DNA from: Pseudomonas violetae | GTDB taxonomy: Bacteria > Pseudomonadota > Gammaproteobacteria > Pseudomonadales > Pseudomonadaceae | Assembly: GCF_023072615.1 (NCBI RefSeq) | Contig: NZ_JAKNRW010000003.1 | Span: forward strand, 248,001-312,000 | DNA length: 64,000 nucleotides | Direction of reading: 5' to 3' | In this document: positions 1 to 9,003 of the stretch, piece by piece | How the letters are laid out: the number at the start of each line of letters is the position of its first letter | How positions within the stretch are numbered: position 1 is the stretch's first letter | Translations under genes and position numbers: made by a program | Notes under the pieces: generated by a model | What the model saw: the letters and a program-made list of their open reading frames with translations, nothing else | Database searches by the model: none | What the model was told of the DNA's origin: nothing

Positions 1-615
1 ACCAAGGCGCTCAACGCACTGCGCCAAATTATCGCTGACTCGGAGGTCGGGGAAGTCTTCATGGTGGCGATGGATACACCGCCGCCGGGGTCGTTCAAGG
101 CCAACGGCGCGGCGGTATCTCGTACGGTTTATGCCAGATTGTTCGCCAAAATTGGCACCCGTTATGGCGCCGGTGACGGGGTCAATACCTTCAACCTGCC
201 CGATCCACGCGGTTTTTTCCCTCGCTTCTGGGATGACGGACGGGGGATCGATGCTGGGCGAGTGTCGGGCAGCACCCAGGCGGATTTAATCCGCAGCCAC
301 ACCCTCACCGGTAGTACCAGCGCCGCCGGTGCCCACACCCCCACCGCGTATACCGATGTTCAGGGTGCCCACACCCACGGGGTCAAAGAAGGTTCCGTCG
401 GTCCTGCAGGCACTACAGGAGAAATCCTTACCTCTGGCGATGACCTGACCTATGTCGTTTACAGCTACTCGACTACGACCAGTGCTGGCGAGCACGGCCA
501 CAACATCACCGTGAATCCAGTACCCGACCACGTTCATCCCGTCACCGTCAGCTATGTCGGGGGCCTCGAAACGCGCCCGCAAAACATCGCTTTCCTTGCC
601 TGCATTAAGTACTGA
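1..615 (+). CDS. Phage tail fibre protein, C-terminal part with tail-collar domain (5' truncated by window)
   Basis: The reading frame is open from base 1, before the first ATG at 61, so this is the C-terminal end of a longer fibre gene. Residues after the ATG (MDTPPPG, then an LPDPRGFFPRFWDDG stretch) match the phage tail-collar fold seen at the tip of Mu/P2-type side fibres. His-rich repeats (GAHTPTAYTD, GAHTHGV, AGEHGHN) resemble metal-binding beta-helix tips. It probably contacts the host surface. The gene is followed 8 nt later by a fibre-assembly gene, the usual pairing in contractile-tail phages and R-type pyocins. Confidence 0.85.
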   Translation, partial: TKALNALRQIIADSEVGEVFMVAMDTPPPGSFKANGAAVSRTVYARLFAKIGTRYGAGDGVNTFNLPDPRGFFPRFWDDGRGIDAGRVSGSTQADLIRSHTLTGSTSAAGAHTPTAYTDVQGAHTHGVKEGSVGPAGTTGEILTSGDDLTYVVYSYSTTTSAGEHGHNITVNPVPDHVHPVTVSYVGGLETRPQNIAFLACIKY

Positions 616-623
616 GACCCGCC

Positions 624-1334
624 ATGGACACCAAAATCGTCTATCAAACCGATCATCTGGGCATCTACACCGGGAAAACTGTGGCCGATCGTTCGCCATT
701 GGAACCGGATGTTTGGTTGATCCCCGGCGGATGCGTCGAAGTTGCGCCGCCGGCGATCCCAGACAAAAAGGCTGCGTTTTGGGATGGCCGACGCTGGCAG
801 CTGGTGGATTCCTATCGTGGGTTGACCGCTTACAACATAGAGACGCGTGAGCCCCTGGTGATCGAGCGTGCGGGATCGTTGCCGACGGGATACACCCTGG
901 AAGTGCCCGGTCCTGGTCAGATCTGGGGCAATGGCCACTGGGTAGACGATGTGCCGGCAGTAATTGAACTGCGTTACGTCGCCCAGCTGGCGGCGGTCAA
1001 CATGATGTGTCTTCAGGAGATCACCGGCGGATTCTGGTCGGCGGCGTTGGGCGATCGCTTTTTCTATGACTCGGCGATCGAGGACCAGTTGAATCTGACC
1101 GGCTTGATCCTGCGCGGCCTTGGTGGCGGTTACTCCTGCCGTGATGAATCAGGGCGCTCTGACTTCCGGGATCACTCCAGCGATCAGCTGCTACAGATCG
1201 GCAACGAATTCACCGAGTTCAAGCTGCAGCGCCTGCGCAAGTCCAACGAGCTCAAGCAAGCCTTGTCAGCGGCGCGAGCAGCTTCGGATCTGGCCGCCCT
1301 CAATGCAGTGTCGTGGGAGTCCGCGCCAGTATGA
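624..1334 (+). CDS. Tail fibre assembly protein, DUF4376-like
   Basis: This is a 236-aa protein directly downstream of the fibre gene. The N-terminal half (IYTGKTVADRSPLEPDVWLIPGG, then WDGRRWQLVDSYRGLTAYN) is the layout of phage tail-assembly proteins that start with a short fibre-chaperone-like region. The C-terminal half, helical and rich in Leu and Arg, resembles DUF4376. Its likely role is trimerisation or attachment of the preceding fibre. It ends in an ATGA overlap with the next gene, so the two are translationally coupled. Confidence 0.75.
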   Translation: MDTKIVYQTDHLGIYTGKTVADRSPLEPDVWLIPGGCVEVAPPAIPDKKAAFWDGRRWQLVDSYRGLTAYNIETREPLVIERAGSLPTGYTLEVPGPGQIWGNGHWVDDVPAVIELRYVAQLAAVNMMCLQEITGGFWSAALGDRFFYDSAIEDQLNLTGLILRGLGGGYSCRDESGRSDFRDHSSDQLLQIGNEFTEFKLQRLRKSNELKQALSAARAASDLAALNAVSWESAPV

Positions 1335-2251
1335 ATTGGGCCCCCATCACCATGCGCTGGCCGGAGCAGTCCACGCAGTGGCTCGACGACCTCGAGGACG
1401 CCAAGGGTTTGGCCAGCAGCGAGCTGATCAGCACCGGGCAACGCCTCGAAGGCCTGGCTGACTTGGCCACGACCTCACCCGGTCCAGTAGGCGCTGCAGC
1501 AGAGGCCGCCGTTGCGGCTGGTCGTGCAGGGTTGAGCGATGCCCTGGGCGAGGTGCCGGCGTGCCTGGTGGTGACGCCGTTTCAAAGTGGTGTGGGGCAG
1601 GGCCGTGGCTATCAGCGTTATCTGTCTGCGCCCAATTTGCTGCAGCAGCTGGGCGAGAAACTGGAAGACACCGGCGACGATAATCGTCCGGCTGGCTCGC
1701 AATACGCCTTGGTGGTGATGTTCCTGGGTACGCGTTACGACAAGTTCGCGGCGACCTTGTCTCGATTCAACGCTGTGCTGCCCACGCCGGACCTGCAGCG
1801 CGCCGAGCGCCGAGCGAAAAACCTGTTCGCGCTGGACGCTGAAAAGTGGGAACTGCCCACCGCCGGCACGCTGCCGCGCTGGGGGACTCTGCCCCTGGAG
1901 CGTTGCACCGTGACCAAGACCGCTACCCAAGCCTTGAACAGTCAGCTGTCGGCCTTGGAAAGCTATGCGGACAGTTCGCCGATGGCCGATCTGGCCAAAT
2001 TGGCCGCTCGCAAAGCCAGTCAGGCCCAGTCGCAGGCGCAGAAGTTGGCCGACCTCAAGTCGCAATTCGCCGGCGGCGCCGCAGACGACACCATGCGCGC
2101 ACGCCTGATCGGTCCTGGTAATGCCGCCGAGTTGCGTCGCCAGCTGCTGCAGGGCGATGCACCCGGTCACGAGTGGGGGCTGTCTGCTGGAGTGCTCCTG
2201 GTCGGATCCCTGAAAGGGTTGGGCTTTGTTCGGGAACTGGTGGGGCTATGA
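1331..2251 (+). CDS. Phage tail/baseplate protein of unknown role (306 aa)
   Basis: I chose the ATG at 1331, which overlaps the upstream stop (ATGA); an upstream GTG at 1313 is possible but would overlap more. The product is rich in Ala, Leu and Gln with long helices (roughly residues 195-275). It ends in a short hydrophobic glycine-containing segment (AGVLLVGSLKGLGFV). No enzyme motif is visible. Its place between fibre-assembly and baseplate genes, with four-base overlaps on both sides, marks it as a tail morphogenesis gene. I do not recognise the family. Confidence 0.6.
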   Translation: MNWAPITMRWPEQSTQWLDDLEDAKGLASSELISTGQRLEGLADLATTSPGPVGAAAEAAVAAGRAGLSDALGEVPACLVVTPFQSGVGQGRGYQRYLSAPNLLQQLGEKLEDTGDDNRPAGSQYALVVMFLGTRYDKFAATLSRFNAVLPTPDLQRAERRAKNLFALDAEKWELPTAGTLPRWGTLPLERCTVTKTATQALNSQLSALESYADSSPMADLAKLAARKASQAQSQAQKLADLKSQFAGGAADDTMRARLIGPGNAAELRRQLLQGDAPGHEWGLSAGVLLVGSLKGLGFVRELVGL

Positions 2252-2790
2252 AGTTACTACTGGATGGCGAACAGGTGCGCGGCAAAAACCTCAAGGTCAC
2301 GGCGAACCTGCGAATCGAAAGCGATGACCTGTCCGGACAGACCAGCAACACCGATTCGGCGCACAAAGGGTTCAAGCCCAAGACACTCACGGTCACCTTG
2401 CTAATTCGGTTTGTCGATGAATCGGACTTGCGCAACCTAATGCGCCTGGCCGAGGCGACCGGCACCGGTGGCCAGCTCAAAACATACCGACTGGTGAACG
2501 ACACCGCGTCTGCGTTTGGTGTGCGCCAGGTGCAGTTTTCCGATGGTGTCAGTGCTCGGGAAGACGACACACTTCGGGCCTGGCTTGTGCAGTTCACCCT
2601 GTCGGAAAAGCTCTCCAACCCCGAGCGTGTCGAGACTCGTCGAGCGGCCAAGGGTGTGACGCAACAAGGCGCCCCAGGGCAATCGGTGACTGCACCAGGT
2701 GCAGGCGAAAGCGGCGCGGACGGGCAAGAACTGAGCGGATTCGAAGCGACGTTGAAAAAGCTCGATAACTACCTGGGCGGTGGGTCATGA
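2248..2790 (+). CDS. Phage baseplate-associated protein (180 aa)
   Basis: The start is the ATG at 2248, overlapping the upstream TGA. The earlier in-frame start at 2173 would overlap much more. The first 130 residues look like a beta-rich domain (KLLLDGEQVRGKNLKVTANL). The tail is a low-complexity Gly/Ala/Ser linker ending in a helix, so it may be a structural adaptor beside the hub. It overlaps the next gene by four bases. I assign it to the baseplate by position only. Confidence 0.6.
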   Translation: MKLLLDGEQVRGKNLKVTANLRIESDDLSGQTSNTDSAHKGFKPKTLTVTLLIRFVDESDLRNLMRLAEATGTGGQLKTYRLVNDTASAFGVRQVQFSDGVSAREDDTLRAWLVQFTLSEKLSNPERVETRRAAKGVTQQGAPGQSVTAPGAGESGADGQELSGFEATLKKLDNYLGGGS

Positions 2791-3497
2791 GCATGAAACT
2801 GCACAAGGTGCTGACCATCGGCGGGGTGGTGTATCCCTTGATCACCGATGACGTGCGCCTCGAGCTGCGATCCCCTGGCCGTGCAACGCTGACCATTGAG
2901 GCAGCGGCGCCGGTGAAGGGACTGGTCACGCTCGATATTGGCTACAACGACAACCCGCTGCAGCGCCACTTCATTGGCTATGTCGAGCGCTGTACGTCGT
3001 CCAACGCGATCGAGCAGGTCCTGTTCTGCCGCGAGCTCGCGGCGATCCTAGCCAACTCATTGCCACTCAATCTGCGCCATGCCGACCTGAGCACGGTGCT
3101 GGGAGAGATCAACGTCAAGACCGGCTTGAGCTTTCGAGTGCCGGATAAGGCGTATGCCAAGACCAAGGCGCCGTTCTTCTACAGCCTGGCCGCCGGCTAC
3201 CAAGCCATGGACAGCTTGGCCCGGGTGTTCGGGATCTCCGACTTCATCTGGCAGCAGCAAGGCGACGGCGAAGTGTTTGTTGGCAGTTGGGTCGACAGCT
3301 TCTTTGGTACCCGATCGCCGCTACAGCTGCCCATCGAACTGTTCAACGGTTACCAAAACAATCAGAGCGCGATGATTGCGGCCCTTCCCGGGTTGCGACC
3401 AGGTGCATCCATCAACAACGGCGAGCGCATCACCCAGGTGACGCTGACCGGCAACCAAATGGCGATCCGATGGAAGACGCAATCCGCCGCAGCGTAG
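2787..3497 (+). CDS. Baseplate hub-like protein (Mu gp44/gpD type, short)
   Basis: This 236-aa protein starts at an ATG overlapping the upstream stop; a second ATG at 2793 is also usable. A beta-rich N-terminus (KLHKVLTIGGVVYPLITDDV; SPGRATLTIEA) and a central region with LRHADLSTVLGEI and FFYSLAAGYQAMDSLARVFGI resemble the hub proteins that sit above the spike in contractile tails. It lies directly upstream of the spike gene, the usual hub-spike order. It is shorter than typical gp44 or gpD (about 350-390 aa), so parts of the hub may be supplied by the preceding 180-aa gene. Confidence 0.6.
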   Translation: MSMKLHKVLTIGGVVYPLITDDVRLELRSPGRATLTIEAAAPVKGLVTLDIGYNDNPLQRHFIGYVERCTSSNAIEQVLFCRELAAILANSLPLNLRHADLSTVLGEINVKTGLSFRVPDKAYAKTKAPFFYSLAAGYQAMDSLARVFGISDFIWQQQGDGEVFVGSWVDSFFGTRSPLQLPIELFNGYQNNQSAMIAALPGLRPGASINNGERITQVTLTGNQMAIRWKTQSAAA

Positions 3498-4420
3498 AGC
3501 GGCAATTTCCCGAACTCACCGGCGGCTACCACCTGCCGCGCTTTGCCCGTGTGGTGGGTGTGGCCGATGCCCCTGCCGGCGCCGGCATCTGCGACGACTT
3601 CCGTCCGCGCTTCGCGGTCGACCTCGAGCTGCTGGGAGAAGACGACGAGCCGGATCCGCAATTGCCCGTGCTCGCCGGCGTCCCTCTGCCCATGCCGATG
3701 GGTGGCGATGAGATGGGGTTTTTCGCGTTTCCTGAGGAAGGCACTCGCGTAGTCGTTGCCTTCGCCTACGGATTGCCGAACAAGCCGTTTATCCAGGCGA
3801 TCCTGCCTCATGGCCTGAGCCTGCCCAAGGTGCCGAAGGGTGACCAGGTATGGCAGCACAGCGACGCGGTGCAGCAGCGGGCCGACGCGGACGGTAACTG
3901 GCTGCGCCAGACCGATGGCCGGATTCGAGACAAGTCGATCGATCGGCAAGTTGAGAGCCTGACCAATGCCGAACGTCACCAGAGCAGCACGGTGGAGGTT
4001 GACGACCATTCGACTGAGTCAATCGGCGGTATCAAGACAATCGAGGCGATCGGCGCGCTGAAGCTGCTGTCGGGCGGATCCGCCAGCCTGGCCGCACTGG
4101 ACGACCTGCACCTGGCCAGCGGCCGCGACCTCAACCAGGTGGTGGGCCAGAAGCTGAACCTGATGGTGGGAGGTGATCTGCAGGAGCGCGTTGAAGGTCT
4201 GCGCCGCAGTGTCGCTCCCACGACCTGGTTGGGATCGGAGTCGGTCAACGTGCTGCAGGTGCTGTGCGATCTGATCGACCTGGTCACGCAGATGAACACC
4301 GAACTCGCCGCACACGTTCACGGCCCGAGCCCTGTCCCGACCACTGCTGCGACCTTCATTGAACACGCCGGTACCGGCCTACAGCTTATTGGGCAGCTTA
4401 AGCCCATCACCGGAGCCTAA
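3470..4420 (+). CDS. Baseplate spike / assembly protein V-like (gpV/gp45)
   Basis: The ATG at 3470 overlaps the hub gene in another frame and gives a 316-aa protein starting MEDAIRRSVERQFPEL. The region PRFARVVGVADAPAGAG followed by FFAFPEEGTRVVVAFAYGLPNKPFI is the OB-fold of gpV/VgrG-like spikes (pressure fit GTRVVVAFA, then NKPFI). The C-terminal part has beta-repeat character (SGGSASLAALDDLHLASGRDLNQ), as in the spike needle. It forms the membrane-piercing tip of the tail tube. Confidence 0.78.
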   Translation: MEDAIRRSVERQFPELTGGYHLPRFARVVGVADAPAGAGICDDFRPRFAVDLELLGEDDEPDPQLPVLAGVPLPMPMGGDEMGFFAFPEEGTRVVVAFAYGLPNKPFIQAILPHGLSLPKVPKGDQVWQHSDAVQQRADADGNWLRQTDGRIRDKSIDRQVESLTNAERHQSSTVEVDDHSTESIGGIKTIEAIGALKLLSGGSASLAALDDLHLASGRDLNQVVGQKLNLMVGGDLQERVEGLRRSVAPTTWLGSESVNVLQVLCDLIDLVTQMNTELAAHVHGPSPVPTTAATFIEHAGTGLQLIGQLKPITGA

Positions 4421-4421
4421 T

Positions 4422-6977
4422 TTGGAACTTAAGAATTTCTTCGCCCTGGACGACCAGGGCAACAAGCTGCCAGGTGCCACTTGTTATCTGTATCACCGTG
4501 GTGTCGAAAGCCTCGCCACGGGCCTGCAGAAAGCCAACGGTGTTGCGCTGTTGAATCCTTTTACTGCCGACCATAACGGCCTGGTTCAACTTGCCGCGCC
4601 CAACGGGCTTTATGATCTTCGTGTCATCAGTGGCGCACGTGACTACCGGCTGCCCGTGCAGTACATCGATGTCGCCGAGCACGTTGCATTGGCACAGGCA
4701 GCGTCGACGATGGCCGCGATTGCCCGGGACGCAGCGCTGCTCGCTAACGGTGTTTTTACCAGCATGGCGAAGGCGCTCCAGGCTACCGTTAACGATGAAT
4801 TTTTCAGCTTGGTTTCATCCGATCCAAATGAAGCTGTGATTTTGTACCGCAACAATGCGGGCGCTGCGGTAGTGGAGAAGCGCTACGCCAGCGCAGAGGC
4901 GGTCGAAAGAATCAAGAACATCGCTCTCCGTGGAAGCTACGTGCTGTCGGGTAACGCGACCAAAACTACGAAAGTGGGCAACTCCCTGGATTGGACTGTT
5001 AGCTGGGGCCGGCTCTACCTCTTTACCGGTACCGGCAAGGCTCGAGCAAACATTCAGGCCGTCACTGACTTGCTTGTTCCAAACGGACAATGCGCTTACG
5101 TCGACCTCGCCGAGGTCCAGGTAAATGGCGAGTACATCGTGCATGTCTCAGCGATTCCGTTGACGGCGGTCGCCAATCCGCCGGGGTCGTACATCGATGA
5201 CAGCAAGATCATCTTGTTCACATGCCTGAACGACGTGCTGGGCGGTGCTGCCAGCCCTGCGCTGCCACAGATCGGCTCCGTATCCAAGGCCACGCTCGAT
5301 CCTACTGTCACCAATCGGACCAATCGTTCGGCCTATCAATTGGTGGGCAGGCTGACGCGGTTTGCGCTCAATGGCACCACGTGCGTGCTGAGCGCCAGCG
5401 ATTTGCGTGTCGCCCGTGGTGTGGGCAATACGACCTTAATCATTGCAGCGCTGTCGGCAGTCGCAGTGCCGCTTGGGCAGGCGCTGTACGTCGACTTGGA
5501 CGCGCCATTGGTGGATGGAAAGCTGATTGCTCAAGTCACCACGGCGGGCTACTCGTCGGCAGCGGGTGGGCTGGTGGCCGGAGCCTTTGTTGATGACAAC
5601 AAGCTCTATCTGTTTATCAATGAGACGGCGGGACACAGCGGGCTTCTGGCTGACAGAAAGCCAGTAGTGAGCAGGGTGGGCGAAGTCTGGCTGAAACAGA
5701 CGGCGGTCGTTACGTTCGATCCGGCGACCCGAACTCTGTCCTGGAGCAAGTCGTTGATCTTGCCAGTCAGTGGCGGGCAAAGCCGGATCACAGTTGCCGC
5801 CGGCTCATATACGTTTTCCGATCTTGATAACAACGTCGCTTACCTGGATCTCGATGTTGCGTTGACGACGGGAACCACCCCGGCTACTGCAGTGAAGGGC
5901 GGTCGCTACTACGACACCACCAACGCGGATCGCTTCTTGGGGCTGCCTAACCAGGTTCCGATGTTTTATTGGAACGGCGCTAATGACTTTGGGTCCTTGG
6001 GAGGCTTTCCGGCGGCATCCGTGCCCAACGCTCCGACGGGGGCGCTGGCGCAAGATGACGTCGTGGTAAAAGTTGGTATCAATACCGTTAGCGTGTTTGT
6101 TAAAGGGGCTAAGTCGGGATCGACCAAGTACCTGGAGCAAACCATTGGTTACGAAAACAGGCCTTTCGACCCGACGGGCGCAGACGTATTTGGCAACTCG
6201 GACCTGTGGCGCCTGAAGCACCAATATGAGTGCGACCTGACTACGACGACCATGGCCTTCACCCGGACCCGTGCGGGCCAAGCGATAGTCAATGGTGGTG
6301 AGATTAGCTGTGCGATCAAACAGAAAGGGGCCGAGGATTTTATCGGGGGTTACCACGGCGATGAAATTAAAACCTACGTCGTGTTGTTGCTCGATGGTGT
6401 GGAAATCCCGTTCAACACGGTGGCGACCTTTGTCGGGAAAAAGCTGACCCTGACACAGCACTCCAAGCTGTTTAAGTGGAACACGCAGGAGGAAGTCGCC
6501 ACCCACTCGAAACGGGAGACCATCAGTTACGCTGATGGCGGCATGAAGATCGATTTGATTCAACAAGTGAAGTGGTCGCAGGTACTGGAGCTGGAGGCGG
6601 CCATGCTAACCATGCTGCCGATTAAGCGGCTCATCGCGGACACAACAGGAGAGGTCATCACTAACGCCGCCATGCGCGCACCCTATGCCTCGAAAGAAGA
6701 CGTATCGACTACGGGCTTTGAGCAAGTCATCACGTTGGGCGCGCTGCCGGATTGCCAGCTCTGGGGGCCAACTGGGATCTCGGCTAGCATACAGATGCTC
6801 AAGCACCCAGGTTTTGACGATTGCGGTTTTTATATTGCCAGCCCGCTGTATTACAACAAGCCTTATTACAGCGTGGCCGGCAGTAAGGTCAGCACCATGG
6901 CAGGTGTCACGCACGTCACCACCATCGGCGAAACGTGGGACGTGGAAAGCGTGATTAGGATGACCACTGCGAATTAA
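4422..6977 (+). CDS. Large tail fibre / receptor-binding protein
   Basis: I chose the TTG at 4422, just after the spike stop, with GGAG about 9 nt upstream; an earlier TTG at 4359 would overlap the spike gene. The product is 851 aa. The N-terminal 100 residues (LELKNFFALDDQGNKLPGATCYLY, then LYDLRVISGARDY) form a short beta-rich attachment domain. The remainder is beta-rich, Gly/Thr/Asn-rich and varied, as in receptor-binding fibres. It is the last gene before the terminator. I cannot assign its receptor. Confidence 0.65.
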   Translation: MELKNFFALDDQGNKLPGATCYLYHRGVESLATGLQKANGVALLNPFTADHNGLVQLAAPNGLYDLRVISGARDYRLPVQYIDVAEHVALAQAASTMAAIARDAALLANGVFTSMAKALQATVNDEFFSLVSSDPNEAVILYRNNAGAAVVEKRYASAEAVERIKNIALRGSYVLSGNATKTTKVGNSLDWTVSWGRLYLFTGTGKARANIQAVTDLLVPNGQCAYVDLAEVQVNGEYIVHVSAIPLTAVANPPGSYIDDSKIILFTCLNDVLGGAASPALPQIGSVSKATLDPTVTNRTNRSAYQLVGRLTRFALNGTTCVLSASDLRVARGVGNTTLIIAALSAVAVPLGQALYVDLDAPLVDGKLIAQVTTAGYSSAAGGLVAGAFVDDNKLYLFINETAGHSGLLADRKPVVSRVGEVWLKQTAVVTFDPATRTLSWSKSLILPVSGGQSRITVAAGSYTFSDLDNNVAYLDLDVALTTGTTPATAVKGGRYYDTTNADRFLGLPNQVPMFYWNGANDFGSLGGFPAASVPNAPTGALAQDDVVVKVGINTVSVFVKGAKSGSTKYLEQTIGYENRPFDPTGADVFGNSDLWRLKHQYECDLTTTTMAFTRTRAGQAIVNGGEISCAIKQKGAEDFIGGYHGDEIKTYVVLLLDGVEIPFNTVATFVGKKLTLTQHSKLFKWNTQEEVATHSKRETISYADGGMKIDLIQQVKWSQVLELEAAMLTMLPIKRLIADTTGEVITNAAMRAPYASKEDVSTTGFEQVITLGALPDCQLWGPTGISASIQMLKHPGFDDCGFYIASPLYYNKPYYSVAGSKVSTMAGVTHVTTIGETWDVESVIRMTTAN

Positions 6978-6994
6978 AACTCAGGTTTTCAAAG

Positions 6995-7014
6995 CCCGCC
7001 AAGTGCGGGTTTTT
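6995..7014 (+). terminator. Rho-independent terminator after the tail genes
   Basis: The hairpin is CCCGC (6995-6999), loop CAAGT, GCGGG (7005-7009), followed by TTTTT. It lies 18 bp after the stop of the large fibre gene and six bases before the convergent gene at 7021-7752, closing the + strand tail cluster. Confidence 0.8.
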
Positions 7015-7020
7015 CTTTAC

Positions 7021-7752
7021 TTATAAATGTTGGCGTTGCTTAACGAAGGATGAAATATCTATAAATTGGATGTTTAATTCGTCAGTGTACTTGTCCAGCA
7101 GATCGATTTCGTGAAATTCCATCATGTATGGTTCTGAGTTGATTGAGCCATCCCAACTTCTAAGAAGAAAAAATGCAGATGTGCTTTTACCAAGCTGCCA
7201 CCAATCCAGAACATATGCGTTAAGAAAAGCGGTGAATATATTCAGTGCTTGTTTTGCGTCGGCATGCGTGAAAGTTGAAAAGTGCGAGTCTAAGAGTTTG
7301 GTTTGTTTTTTTTGAATCTTGCTTGGCACTTTAATTTCGTTATGAAAGTAAGAGATCTTGGTGTCGCCAGCAGTTGTTTCTACGGTGGTTATTTCTGATG
7401 TGACCTTCGGGTGGACCATTTCATCTCGGTTCCTTATCAGCATCCTAATGTCTTGGCATATCTTATCGCCTCTAGGGATTATTCTGTCTTGGTGTGATTG
7501 AAGTACAAAGTCGAATTTGTCCAGGGTGGGGAGTCGGTCTTTCGTTTTTAGCTCGGCTTCATCTAAACGGATGGTGGCGAGAAATGAGTTGGCGGCAGCT
7601 TCAAGTGCATAGTTTGTGGAGAGAATCGAGGATTTTGCTAAAGTGTTTTTATGGTTAATATTACTTGCCTCTAAAGACATTTCGTACAGAGTAATAGCGT
7701 CGGTGAAAATTGTTATAAAGTTGTTGCTTGTAATGTTTACTACTTTAATCAT
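7021..7752 (-). CDS. AT-rich accessory protein with HEPN-like RN-x-H motif
   Basis: This 243-aa helical protein is visibly AT-richer than the tail genes and convergent to them, the pattern of a phage moron. Residues about 105-116 read MLIRNRDEMVHPK, giving R-x4-H and R-x6-H spacing. This is the RNase-type catalytic motif of HEPN domains, and it is preceded by helices with conserved small and Asn/Tyr residues (STNYALEAAANSFL). HEPN proteins often act as toxin or abortive-infection nucleases. No partner gene lies next to it, and no known family name comes to mind. The function is inferred from the motif only. Confidence 0.6.
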   Translation of the reverse strand: MIKVVNITSNNFITIFTDAITLYEMSLEASNINHKNTLAKSSILSTNYALEAAANSFLATIRLDEAELKTKDRLPTLDKFDFVLQSHQDRIIPRGDKICQDIRMLIRNRDEMVHPKVTSEITTVETTAGDTKISYFHNEIKVPSKIQKKQTKLLDSHFSTFTHADAKQALNIFTAFLNAYVLDWWQLGKSTSAFFLLRSWDGSINSEPYMMEFHEIDLLDKYTDELNIQFIDISSFVKQRQHL

Positions 7753-7847
7753 TCCTTAACTCCATTTGGCAAGAAATGCTACTTCGGATTTTTTATAGTT
7801 CAGTGCTTTACTGATCCCACACGGTGCGATGTCCGATGGTACGGCCA

Positions 7848-8054
7848 TCACTGTACTCGGCACCACCAGGATTGTGCGTAGACGCATCCATCAATGCACT
7901 CGATGCCGCTTAACACGAACCCAGTAATTGCCATCCCTGCCAGTGTGGCGTCAAGCAACTTGGGCAACGGATCCGGGTCATTGGGCATCCCTACATCGAC
8001 GCAAGCGACATTGGCGCAGCGACCAAGCACGCTATTGTTTTCTGAATTCACCAT
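7848..8054 (-). CDS. Small conserved-looking protein (68 aa)
   Basis: I placed the start at the ATG at 8054 because TAAGGGGA lies just upstream; a longer version from 8144 lacks a ribosome binding site. The sequence begins MVNSENNSVLGRC, continues DPDPLPKLLDATLAGMAITGF, and has five Cys residues and a Trp-Trp pair near the end. No domain is recognised. It forms a - strand pair with 8159-8419, so both may belong to the lysogenic or moron part of the prophage. Confidence 0.4.
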   Translation of the reverse strand: MVNSENNSVLGRCANVACVDVGMPNDPDPLPKLLDATLAGMAITGFVLSGIECIDGCVYAQSWWCRVQ

Positions 8055-8158
8055 CACATTCCCCTTAATTGGAGGATAGAGCCGCCGTTCTTGAGGTGTG
8101 AGCGCTATGCCACAGCGCCGCATGGGGGTAACGAGCATGTGCATGAGACGGCCCCTAT

Positions 8159-8419
8159 CTACTCATTATTTTGACGATCGAGCAGCGCTTCCACCGCGTA
8201 GGCCAGCGCGCCATCCGCTTGCTCCAACAGATCGCTGAGATCCTCCTGATCAATCACCTGTGCGCGGTGTAGAGCGTGTGCCTGAGTGAGCAGAGCTTTA
8301 TGGTGAGCGCCGGGGTGATCGAGCAACGCGGCATCGTCCCGGAGCATTATCTCCCACAGCGCGATTTCCCTGGTCCTATCAGCCGCCCCTTTCACGTGTT
8401 CATGGTTCATCACTTGCAT
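8159..8419 (-). CDS. Small helical hypothetical protein (86 aa)
   Basis: The ATG at 8419 has GAAGGGG directly upstream, a good ribosome binding site. The product is acidic, Leu/Ala-rich and helical (TREIALWEIMLRDDAALLDH; LSDLLEQADGALAYAVEALL), like small prophage proteins found near tail clusters. No catalytic motif is seen. It lies 104 bp upstream of 7848-8054 on the same strand and could share its transcript. Confidence 0.5.
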   Translation of the reverse strand: MQVMNHEHVKGAADRTREIALWEIMLRDDAALLDHPGAHHKALLTQAHALHRAQVIDQEDLSDLLEQADGALAYAVEALLDRQNNE

Positions 8420-9003
8420 CCCCTTCGCTCATAAAACACTGTGTGTATGAACAGTATATCAATGAGGGATGGTCGGACTGTATTTGTCCGATGAAAATCC
8501 TACCGAGGCGACCAGCGACAAGGCAAAATCGCTGGGTGAAGAAAAAAACAGTTGAAAAAGCACTTATCCCCCTCCCGCCGACAGGCTTTGTGTCCTTTTT
8601 TTGTGCAAATCCGGATGTAGTGCAAACGCACCTGCAGTCCAGGCGGGCCGTGGGGCTCTGCAGGTGATCGGCCATTTCACAGAGTGCAAAGTTTTGAAAG
8701 GAAATGCAGTGTGGTTGCACAGCGGCGCAGGTACGGACACAGAAAGGGTAGCGCTGGAGTGCCCGGTTTCATTGGACGAAAACTTTTAAAACGTGGGTTT
8801 CATGGTGTTTTCAAATTCTGCACACAGGGCGCCAAGCTCAAAAAACCTCTCATCCAGGCTGTGATGATCCACTGTATAAGCCACAGCCTGCGGGGCCTGT
8901 GGCGTAGTGGAGCGGTTTCATTAAACCAGAATAATTTGGGATGAGATTGGTGCCCTAGCAGCGGGAGGAATGCAGGAAAAATTCTGCTTTTTGAGCAGCA
9001 ACG
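8420..9003. other. 584 bp without a convincing gene
   Basis: Open frames here (for example 8443-8667 and 8601-8789 on +) have no ribosome binding site, overlap each other in different frames and do not look like proteins. Upstream of the gene starting at 8419 the sequence is AT-rich and probably holds its promoter. Nothing else is recognised. Confidence 0.5.

Noticed and set aside
8443..8944. Overlapping + strand ORFs (74, 62 and 86 codons)
   Set aside because: No ribosome binding site, mutually overlapping frames and composition unlike protein.
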